From Rhizophagus irregularis (lineage: Eukaryota; Glomeromycota; Glomeromycetes; Glomerales; Glomeraceae): a DNA stretch of 64,000 nucleotides. Positions within the stretch are counted from its first letter, which is position 1. Each line of letters begins with the position of its first letter. The notes beneath the pieces were generated by a model. That model worked only from the letters and a program-made list of their open reading frames with translations, was not told the DNA's origin and ran no database searches. The position numbers and the translations under genes were made by a program. The stretch is from positions 310,001 through 374,000 of the forward strand of contig NC_089432.1 in assembly GCF_026210795.1 (NCBI RefSeq). The letters run 5' to 3'. Shown piece by piece: positions 45,016-55,000 of the stretch.

Positions 45016-46209
45016 ATGCCTGATACGAAAATCAATTCAAATAATAATGATTTTACAAAAATTAATGATTCAATCAATGAATTTATTCAAATTATTAAAA
45101 ATTTTGATAAAATGAATATAAAAGAAATAGAACCTACAACTAAAAATATCAATAAATATATTTTTGAAGGAGATATAAGTATTGTGATTGATGAATTAGT
45201 TAATCTTATTTTTAATAAATTAAATGAAGGTAATGATGAAATAATAATTAAACAACATGTTTTAAATTATATTAACCCTGTAAAAAAAGTCAATCCGTTT
45301 TTTTTATTCCATCTTTTTTCCGTAAAAGGCTCATATTTCCGGAATTAATAACTTTATATCACGGAATTTATCGAATTATTTGCATTTTCCGTGAATGGAT
45401 CCGTGAAAGGCTCATTTTCACGGAGTTTTTACAAAAATAACGGATAAAATTTTTTATAGGGTAATAATAAGAAGATAAATTCACAAGAAATCGATAATTG
45501 GCTTTTAAATAATCAAAATAATTCAAATTCTATTTATTTATTTGGATATTTTAATTATCATGGAATTGAGATTGATCTTAATAGGAAAAAAGCAATTGAA
45601 TTATATCATAAATCAGCAGAATTAGGAAATTATGTAGCTCAAATAGATCTTGCTAATATTTATATTCATGGAAAAGGAGTTGAAAAAAATCCTGATTTTG
45701 CTTTTAAATTATCTAAAAAATTAGCAGAAAAAGGAATTCCAAATGCAATAAATAGATTAGGATATTGTTATAATAATGGAGTTGGAACTGTTATTGATAA
45801 ACAAAAAGCATTTGAATCATACAAAAAAGCAGCAGATTTAGGAAATTCAACAGGAATAAGTAACTTGGGCTATTGTTATAAAAATGGATTTGGAACTCAA
45901 ATTAATATACAAAAAGCATTTGATTTATATCAAAAAGCAGCAGATTTGGGCAATTCATATGGAATAAATAATTTAGGATGGTGTTATGATGGTGGGGTTG
46001 GAACTAATGTTGATAGGCAAAAGGCATTTGAATTGTACCAAAAATCTGCAAATTTGGGAAATTATTTAGGTCAATATAATATTGCTTTAATATATGAAAT
46101 TGGAGACTTAGTTGAAGAAGATATTGATCAAGCAATTTATTGGTACAAAAAATCTGCTGAACAAGGATATAAACATGCTCAAAAAAAATTAGACAAATTA
46201 ATAAAATAA
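45016..46209 (+). CDS. Sel1-repeat protein, coding exon split by a MITE-derived intron
   Basis: ATG 45016 opens MPDTKINSNNNDFTKINDSI; the region EFIQIIKNFDKMNIKEIEPT matches the linker that follows the kinase domain in the two kinase-Sel1 genes here. The frame is open to 45279, then meets a 186-bp MITE with stops. Splicing 45280-45459 (GTAAAAAAAG to TTTTTTATAG, 180 nt) gives 1014 nt, 337 residues, with the second exon 45460-46209 fully open. At the join, YINP-GNNKKIN replaces the YINN-KIN of the relatives, so the net gain is three residues. The rest is about six Sel1 repeats (GVGTVIDKQKAFESYKKAAD and so on). No kinase domain lies upstream; the start is 187 bp from the big transposon's end. 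Role: protein-binding scaffold. Without splicing it would be a pseudogene cut at residue 110. Confidence 0.75.
45276..45461 (+). mobile_element. MITE inserted in an exon, carrying splice sites at its ends
   Basis: Inverted ends CCCTGTAAAAAA and, from the right, CCCTATAAAAAA, flanked by TAA on both sides (45273-45275, 45462-45464), a Harbinger-type 3-bp duplication. Removing the element and one TAA gives TATATTAATAATAAG, matching the intact relatives. The left end contains GTAAAA (45280) and the right end TTATAG (to 45459), which work as donor and acceptor. A second copy is at 30371-30534. Confidence 0.8.
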
Positions 46210-47816
46210 ATTATGTATTTTAATTTTTTTAATATAAAGCAGCATGTCAACCTTATATAGAAATATTTTTTCAAAAAAAAAATATTAATTTCGAAACTAC
46301 AGATATTAATACTTTTTTTTTTTGGAAGGCTTTTTTCAGTAAGATGTTAATTTTTAATTCTTTTTTTGGAGGCTTTTTATTTTACCATTAACATTTCAAG
46401 AATATTTCCATTTTCTATTTACTAAAAGCGTTAACCACTAAACATTAATAGGTTACATACAATATGTTTATATTTCTTAAGAGGTTATGCAAATGTTAAA
46501 CACTTTATGTAAAATTTACTAAAAATAATTATTAAGTTAAAAATAATTGCGTATAATAAATATATTTGTTTTGTACTTTTAAAATAAATATTCAATACTA
46601 TTTTTTTTCATTTTACTCTCATCAGATAATTTCTGAAGTTTTTATATGAAAATTTAATACGGATAATGAACTTTTACGATGGATTAATTCTGAAACTCAG
46701 CGAAACTAGTTTCGTCGATTTTCAAATTTCCAAAACCTAAACTCTGAAATTTATGAAACATGTGAATACTGATGCAACCAATCAGAATGATGATGTTATT
46801 TTATGATAATTTTAAAAATATTATAAAGTGAAAATTTATAAAACGATCATACCATACACCTATTATAATATTATTTATATACAGTACTAAAATTATAAAA
46901 TTGATGCCATTTTCAAAATAAAATATCAAGAAAGAAAGTAAGGTATTAGCAATACGATGTTACAGTAAAATTGAAAATCACTGGACACTGCAAATTTTGT
47001 TTCTTATCGAGAGAATTTGGTAACATTCAGAAAATTCATCTTCCGAACAAGGCATGTAGCATACCACTATGTTTGGAACATCGATTCAGACGTAGCGATA
47101 TGCTTATTTCTTCAATTTTATATACAGTATAGTTCGATATTAATTATTGGTTATACGTTACTATACTTTATTGGACTGTTATTTATACATATATAGTTCC
47201 TGTTCTTGATTGATGTGGAAGAGAAATTATGGTTCCGATCTGGAACCTTTCGAATTATAATTCACACTAGCGTCTGGAACTGTCAATCTAAGCTTTAACT
47301 CTCGCTGAAATTATATTTTAGACAGAATTAAATGTCAAAAAATGATTTAGCTCTGCCCACAATTATAGTATTGGCACAAAATGAAAATAATACTGGATGG
47401 AATTAAAAAATCGAATCAATCCGTCAAAATAATCGGATAAGGTTCCGATTTTAACGAGTTTAACACTTTAACGAGAAGCTGCGGATCACAAAAAACTGAT
47501 CGACGGCAAGTTTAAATTGCGTAATAACAAAAAAACGTGAAAAAAATAATACATAAAGTATCCATTTTTCCCTTAAATAAGATAATAAGATTAAGATAAA
47601 ATTTTAAATTTTCATGAATTTAAAAATTTTAATTGACGTTAATTTTTTATAAGATTGTTTGTCGACCAAATTCAAAATGATAAGCATATAACGGTGCCGC
47701 AGAAAATTGATCTGCAGTACTGTATTACCGTACACACAAACAAATATAAATATTTGCTACATATGATAAAATTTTTTTTACTCCTTGCATTTTTATTATT
47801 ATTTCACAAATCAACA
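46210..47816. other. intergenic between the two Sel1 genes
   Basis: AT-rich, no gene or repeat that I can support. An in-frame upstream ATG for the next gene lies at 47763. Confidence 0.5.
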
Positions 47817-50100
47817 ATGTCAATTTCTAATAATACTGAAATACAAATTTTCAATAATTCATTTGAATGGATTAAAGAAGCTATTTCTAAAAAACATATA
47901 AAATATTACGATTATAAAGATTTTTATAATATTGAAAAAATTGATAATAAAAAAATTGATGATCATAACTTTGGAAAAGTTTATCGTACAAATTTGAAAA
48001 ATTCTGAACAATATTTTGCGTTAAAATCATTCAACTTTGATAACGCCGTCATTGTAAAAGAAATCATTCATGAGGTAATTAATAATTATATATATCTTTG
48101 ATTTACAGTTATTTTATTTTTAATATAATATATTAAATTATCATTTTTATCCCAGATTAAACTTCATCGTAAAATAAATTTTCATAATAATATTATTCAA
48201 ATTTTTGGATTGACAGCCAAAGGTAATGATAAATGTATATAATTTTATTGAACTTTATTAATGAGATTGATTCAATTCTTTTTTTAAAATAGAAAATCGA
48301 AACGGTAATTTGAAGAAATATTTATTAGTTATGGAATATGCTGATGCAAATTCCTTACAAAATTATTTAAAAGAAAATTTTAAGAAACTCACATGGGAAG
48401 ATAAATACAAATTATCATATCAATTAATCTGTGGGATATCATACTTGCATGATGAAGAAATTATTCATCGTAATTTGGTAATTTATTTAGAATTGTTTAT
48501 AATACAGAATTTATTAATATTTGCTCATGTTTTATTATATTTTATTTATAATAGCACTCTAACAATGTTTTGATCAATAAAAATACTATCAAATTGGCCG
48601 ACTTTGGATTATCGAAAAGAATCAAGGAAGCTTCTGAACGAGATCTGGATTTATTTGACACAGTCCCTTATGTTGACCCCAAAAAATTTGTCAGTAACAA
48701 GTCATACTTACTAAATAAAAAGAGTGACGTATACAGTATTGGAGTGATTTTGTGGGAGATATCAAGTGGTCAACCGCCATTTAAAGATCAACTTTATGAT
48801 TCTAGTTTAGTTATGCAAATTTCGAAAGGTTATAGAGAAGCAATTGTTTCAGATACCCCTTCAAATTATTCAAGTCTTTACATTGGTAAATATTATTTAA
48901 TATACTCTTATTTATATTATGCATCTAGTTTAAAATTTTTAAAGTCTTTTTTTTACGTTTTATTTAGAATGCTGGAATGGTGAACCAGACAATAGGCCAA
49001 CTATGAGTCAAGTTGTTGCTAAAATAAAAGCAATTGTCACAAATTCAAGTATAATAACAGGAGATTATCAAACATTTGATCTCACATTAAACCCTTCGTT
49101 AATAAAAAATAAGCAACAGTTTAATATTGACCTATCAACTGCTGATGATTTATCTCACGAAGTAAATTTTAACAGAATAAGTATAAGGGAAGTTGAACCT
49201 ACAATTCAAAATATTAACGAAAATATATATGAAGAGGATTTAAGTATTGTAGTGAATGAATTAGTTAATCTTTATTTTAAGGAGGTAAATGAAGGAATAG
49301 AAGAAAGAGTAAGAAAGAAACATATTCTTGATTATATTAATAATCTCAAGATTAATTTACAAGAAATTTATAATTGGCTTTTAAATAATCAAAATGATTC
49401 AAATTTTATTCAATTACTTGGTTATTTTAATTATTATGGAATTGTAATTAGTGCTGATGTACAAAAAGCATTTAAATTATATCAAAAAGCGGCAGAATTA
49501 GAAAATATTGTAGCACAATTTGAACTTGCTAATATGTATATGGACGGGGAAGGTACTGATAAAGATTATGAAAAAGCTTTTAAATTATCTAAAAAATTAG
49601 CGGATAAAGAATATTCAAGTGGAATAAATTTGTTAGGATATTGTCATGATATTGGAATTGGAACTGATGTTGATAAGTTAAAGGCATTTGAATTATATTT
49701 AAAAGCAGCAAATTTAGATAATAGTATAGCGCAACATAATATTGGTCATATGTATAAAGATGGAGAAGGTATTGAACAAGATTATAATAAATCTATTGAA
49801 TTTTTTAAAAAATCAGCTGAAAAGGGATATTCAGATGGAATGACTATGTTAGGATTTTGTTATAATAATGGAATTGGAACCGATCCTGATAAGAAAATGG
49901 CATTTAAATTATATGAAAAAGCAGCAAATTTAGAGAATAGTGTAGCTCAATTTAATATTGCTTTAATGTATGAATATGGTAATGAAATAGAAAAAGATAT
50001 AAATCAGGCAATTTATTGGTATAAAAAATCTGCTAAACAAGGTTACCAAAATGCTCAAAATAAGTTAAAAAAGCTTAATAAAAATATCCAAGAAATTTAG
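47817..50100 (+). CDS. protein kinase-like domain fused to Sel1 repeats (second copy, predicted pseudokinase)
   Basis: Exons 47817-48074, 48156-48222, 48293-48477, 48555-48885, 48968-50100; 1974 nt, 657 residues. Intron positions and phases equal those of the 10.8-12.9 kb gene, and exon 2 is 67 nt in both. I start at ATG 47817 (MSISNNTEIQIFNNSFEWIK) by alignment with that gene; an in-frame ATG at 47763 would add MIKFFLLLAFLLLFHKST, a possible signal peptide. The glycine loop is degraded (KIDNKKIDDHNFGKVY, with extra residues), beta-3 Lys is 70, DFG at 186-188, DVYSIGVILWE present. The catalytic loop reads IHRNLHSNN, with Asn 169 for the HRD Asp. The C-terminal part has the EVEPTIQNINENIYEEDL linker and about six Sel1 repeats. 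Inference: catalytically impaired signalling scaffold, paralogue of the minus-strand gene. Confidence 0.85.
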
Positions 50101-51820
50101 CATTTATTAATTTATTTATCTGAATAGCCAATAATCATTTTTAAATGTTACTATTAACATAGTTTAACAAAAGAATATCAAGTCGTATGGTAAAATTTAC
50201 TTGAAGATTTTTTTTTGTATTAAACTATACTGTATTATAATTTATACTATAATCATAATAATTTAATAATAAATTTTTTATTATTTTAATCCTTAATAAC
50301 TCTGGACTCTTTAACATTTTCGTTTCAAATTTCGCGAAAATATTCCAAATATCTGTCTTTTCCATAAAGTATCTCGCTTTTTTTTTAAAAAAAAAAAATT
50401 AATAATAAATCAAACCTTTCAAAAATTTTTTCTTTAGAAGTTTCAGGAGAAAAATGAGTTATTTCATGTTTCTTAAAATTCATCATATATCCATTAAAAT
50501 TTACAAATTCTAATAGAGCATAAGTCATGAAATTTTAAAAATTTTAGGATAATTTACTAGTAAAATGACTCGTCCATCAAAGCAAGACTGCCTTATTGTA
50601 ATATTGTGTAATCATATTATATTTAATTTATTTAATTTATAAACTGGTGAATTATTAATCGTTGTTTTTGGAAATAATACATATATTACTTTATATTTTA
50701 TGTATTATGAAAAAAAATTAATTTAAATTTTACTATACGACTTGATATACTTTTGTTAAACTACACTCTAATGTTACATCAAGCAGAAAATGAGATTAAG
50801 GCCGCTGAAGATGGATAATGAAAATTATTGAAGAATGGACAGAGGATGGAATTATTGAAATCGGTTAGATATGACAATTAATGATTGGATAAAAGGCGAA
50901 TTGAATTAAGTTTGCATCGGTCTACAAAATCTCAGATTTTTATTGGATGGTGTCGCATCATCACATCACCAGATACAGACATACAGTAATACAGTATTGT
51001 AAATTAAACCATATACTGTACCTATCATACATTGATATTCCAATTGAATACATTTCTTACTATTTTATTTCAAGTTCGATATTTAAAAATTTATTCTAAT
51101 TGGTAATTTAAATAAAGCTAGTTAATTGATATACTACACAATTTATTTAATTCAATTATTTCGATACATGAAATTGAAAAAAAAGATATACTATATTTCA
51201 AGAATAAAATTAAAAATGTCATTATAACAATACGATAATATTATAATAAATATAACTACAGTAATAAAGTTAATGAGGAAATGGCTCGATCTCGTAGTAC
51301 CCGTTTTTACACAACTAATGAAGTTATATTCTAAAATCTAAAATAATAAAAATAAGAATTACTATACCGTATAGACTGCTTATGGTCTAAATGACTAAAT
51401 GTACCTTCTTATACGATACTAGAGCACTATATTTTGGCCTATTGTATGTCCTTTTATAATAAAGAGATGTGTGCGTAGAATTAGCATAATTACATTCAAA
51501 TTGTCTTATAGATTAGTATCACTTTACATGAATTTCCCTAGCACTGTTCAAATTAAATTCCAGATTTTTATTAAACCTAATATGATCAAGTAATTTACTG
51601 TTATCTTTATTTCATGTGAATTCCAAAATTTTAACTCATTTTACTTTACTAGATGATAAGGTCATAGGATTTAAAATATAATACAACTACCCCAAGAACA
51701 CCCCAAAAATTCTGCGTAAATCATGTGATCATCACGTATCACATGATTGTGATTAAGTAATTTACATAAATATTACTAGTTAGTTAATCTTTTATTAAAG
51801 TTTCGCCTTTCCACTTTCAA
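50101..51820. other. AT-rich intergenic
   Basis: No gene, RNA gene or structured repeat that I can support. Confidence 0.5.
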
Positions 51821-51821
51821 T

Positions 51822-52692
51822 ATGGATATTGTAACTACTAATAATTTACAAAAATGTAAAAAATGTTGAAAAACATTAACGAAAATACTCAGCAATTTAA
51901 AATTTGTAATATTGTCATCATAAAGCTACTTTGCAATATGAACAATCTAATTATCTACTAACACAGAGGTAGAACTTTAACTCTAGAAGAAATGTCAAAA
52001 CAATTATTTGAAAGAATTTTAGAAATCAACACTAATGGATATTTAGAAAATGATTTAACTAGTAGTATAGATTTTAATGGCAATATTTCAAAAAAATTTT
52101 CGACCACGTCTTGATTTAGTAATTTATATTCTTCTTACACATCATTAACAACAATAAATATTTATGTGGTCGTGAAAAACCTTCATGGTGAAAAGATTTT
52201 AAATTGTAAGCATCTTCTCAATTTACAATACTTTTTTTACAAAGTTCAACGTCAAGAGATAGTATACCCATTTATATTTTTACCAGGCGAAAAATCAATG
52301 CAAAATCCACCTTCTAATTCAAATAGAGGTAAATAATATTTATATTACCATATTGACAATAACAAAAATAAACTTTTTTTATTTTTTTTTTAGATAATAC
52401 ATTAAGCAATATAACAAATTTAATGGATAATAAAAAAACTGCTCAATTCGCAATTGTAAATTCAATGAGTGATGATGATGACGACCAAAAGATGCAACTT
52501 TTTAAAGATTACAAATTAATACTATGTCAAGCATTGAAAATTGTAGAAGAACAAGATAATATTGGTAATAAAAGATGGGCACAAGCAGTTCAGACAAGTT
52601 TTACTGATATTGATAAGTATGAAAGACAGATTACAAATCCACACACCATATCGGCGGATTTGGTTACTCATTCCGATAGTGTAATTTTTTAG
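51822..52692 (+). pseudogene. broken gene with CxxC start and intact 3' exon
   Basis: Begins MDIVTTNNLQKCKKC, like the start of a small zinc-ribbon family, and stops at once. Scraps RTLTLEEMSKQLFERILEIN follow in other frames, then VQRQEIVYPFIFLPGEKSMQ and NPPSNSNR up to a donor at 52329. Intron GTAAATAA to TTTTTTAG; last exon 52394-52692 is open: DNTLSNITNLMDNKKTAQFA, then acidic DDDDDQKMQ and a helical end. The last exon alone would encode about 99 residues. Probably a decayed member of a multicopy Rhizophagus family; function unknown. Confidence 0.45.
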
Positions 52693-52910
52693 TCAAAAAG
52701 TATTATATAAGACGCAAATAAGGTTTGGCAAATTAAAAATAAAAATAAACAAATAAAATTGTTACACGTTATTCTAATATTATGTTAGGCTAAAATTATG
52801 CTAATTCCGGCCAGAATTAAATCGTATTTCTAGTTTATCGCACTTGCGATAATGTCATGTATCATATGGACCATTTATAGTTTATTTTTTATTTTTCTAG
52901 TAACGACTTA

Positions 52911-53077
52911 GGACCTGGTTGTCCATATGAATTTCTCACATAAGCATTGCAATACTATAAATATTTGATACAAAAATATATTCTCTTCCAACAATAACTT
53001 CAGGCGCTACATAAGGAAGATTTCCATTTATAATTTTTAATGGATTATTGGCATATCTTTTGAAATTGGAACTTTCG
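52911..53077 (-). pseudogene. protein kinase fragment (activation segment)
   Basis: Minus strand reads ESSNFKRYANNPLKIINGNL then PYVAPEVIVGREYIFVSNIY, SIAMLM-stop-EI. PYVAPEV is the APE motif after the activation loop, and SNIYSIAMLMWE is subdomain IX (D of DIYS replaced by N, W codon now TGA). Only about 50 residues survive; the N-lobe and catalytic loop are gone. Relic of a Rhizophagus kinase copy. Confidence 0.6.
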
Positions 53078-53906
53078 TAAAAAATGCATGACGGTGTAAG
53101 TATTCATGATTATGAAAAAATAATTTTTTTTTATTAATGAAAATTTCGTTTTTTTCGTAGGGTTATCTTCGGTAGATACGGCCTTGTTCTTTTGATTTGG
53201 AGTTATTATTGAACGTAATCGTACTGGGTCGCTCATAACGGAATACTCTTGAGTGTTAGGATTTTGATTCATTAAAAATGATATATATTAAGGCTTTAAA
53301 AATATTAATGATACTCGTAAATAGTCAATTATTTTATTAATAGTTTGGGATTTCAAATGCTAAAATATTTAAATTGTACCTTTTATGAGAAACAGTATTT
53401 TAACTTAAACCCTTTGCTCAGTTTGTATGTTCTATCGTGCTCAGATCTCATAGTAAAAAACTTAAACAAACGCCAAATGTTTTATGACGGATATGACGCA
53501 CTGTGATTATACAATCACATAATATAGTGGTGTATAGGGATGACGCACTTACTGCGCATGATATTTTTTCGATATCTTTCTGTGCATTTCAAATGATCAA
53601 TTTCATGAAATTGCAAAGTGTGTATCTTTGTTTTATTTATTTTTATTTGGTATTTTGTGGTTTTTTTTTAATTTGAAAACATCACTAACATTCTCTTTTT
53701 TTCTTTTATTTAAGAATTCCAACAATAAAAAGAAGTAACATGAAATAAAAAAATCATCCAACTAGTTTATCTCATTGAACCTAAAGATAACCCCTCATAA
53801 TAATAACTATTTTAATTAGCTACGAAAAGTACAAAACAAGCTAAGATCAAGAGATATGATCAAGATAAATTCCAAGAATCAAATCAAGAAACACAACCAA
53901 AAAATT
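53078..53906. other. intergenic with weak ORF
   Basis: A minus ORF at 53272-53045 starts MNQNPNTQEYSVMSDPVRLR and then becomes low complexity where it runs into the kinase fragment; possibly an old first exon. Nothing else seen. Confidence 0.35.
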
Positions 53907-54439
53907 CCTAAAAAAAGAAAGAAGGAACATTAATAATGCTCCAAGATTAAAAAAAAAGACGCAAACTACTTGTGAAAATTTATACTGAAGTCCAAGGTAT
54001 TTCTAGAGTAAGAAAAAAATATTATTAATAACATTTTCAAATAGAAAAAAGATACTGAAATAAAAAAAAATGTGAAACTTACTTTTCCAATAAGGTCTAT
54101 ACCGAAGTGCAAAGTGTTTCTAAAGAAGAAAAAGAAAAATAATATATACAAGGTTCTCAAATAAAAAAAAAGACATTAAAATGAAAAAACGTGATACCCA
54201 CCTTTCCAATTTGCAATTTTACTAAGTCCATATCAAAGTTCTAAAGAAGAAAAAACAATTGCGTTAACAAAAAGATACTGAAACGAAAAAAACAGGACAC
54301 TCACCTTTCCAACCTGCGATTTCAAGGTCCATATTGAAGTGCAAAGTATTCCTAAAAATAAAAAAAAAGAGTATTATTAATAATGTTCTCAAATAAAAAA
54401 AGACACCAAAAAATTTACCTCTACATGCGTATTGCGAAT
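53907..54439 (-). repeat. tandem array of exon-intron-like units
   Basis: Read leftward, a unit of about 95-121 bp is repeated: T-rich tract ending in TTTAG or CTAG, a 33-47-nt exon-like block (AATACTTTGCACTTCAATAT, AACTTTGATATGGACTTAGT, AAACACTTTGCACTTCGGTA, AAATACCTTGGACTTCAGTA), then a donor (GTGAGTG, GTGGGTA, GTAAGTT, GTAGTTT). Blocks at 54351-54305, 54240-54202, 54119-54083 and 54002-53970; flanking pieces at 54439-54419 and from 53907. Intron-like parts share a TTTTTTCATTT...TTTATTTGAGAAC core. One frame gives KYLGLQYK / KHFALRYRPYWK / EYFALQYGP. Exon lengths differ, so a single open frame through all is not obvious. Confidence 0.6.
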
Positions 54440-55000
54440 CTATTAAAATCAAATTAACTGCATAAAAATTAAGTCACAAGATTTCTGCCAATTAAATTTA
54501 GTGGAGTGACCAGAGATATACATATTTATTTTTTTTATTTACGATCGAAAATAGTGAATGTAAGATTACATATAATAGAATTATAAAATAAAACTAAAAA
54601 TGATATTGTTAACATTTTGCATCCCCTACGGGACCTATTTAAGTTTGGGAATAATAAAGACTGGAAAACTACGCTGCAGCCTATATTTAAAAAATAAAAT
54701 GAATAAAAAAAAACGCACTGGGACCAGGAATGTGACCAATAAAAGGGGATGGAAAAAAAGCGGAAGCTAAAAAAAAACCAAAGACACCGAGAAAAAGAAA
54801 AAAGAAAGTAAAATAGAAAAAAAAAGAAAAACACCATCCTACCGATCCACCTAAATCACCTTAAACACCAATTAACTGCTTTCTTGGGTCCTACAAAAGA
54901 AATAAGCGCCACTGATTTCACCTAAAAAGAAAAATGTTATGACTGTAATACAGTTAAAGCCACTTATTCTATGCTATTTAGGATTTGATTATTCACAATC
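54440..55000. other. purine-rich intergenic
   Basis: A-rich plus strand with many AAAAAG runs; the minus ORF at 54837-54535 (Phe-rich) is a composition artefact. No gene seen. Confidence 0.45.

Noticed and set aside
45016-45348. A 110-residue stand-alone protein ending inside the MITE
   Set aside because: The stop lies in the inserted element, and the downstream frame is intact and homologous to paralogues, so a spliced 337-residue product is the better model.
54535-54837. Phe-rich 100-codon ORF
   Set aside because: Product of A-rich plus-strand composition; not a plausible protein.
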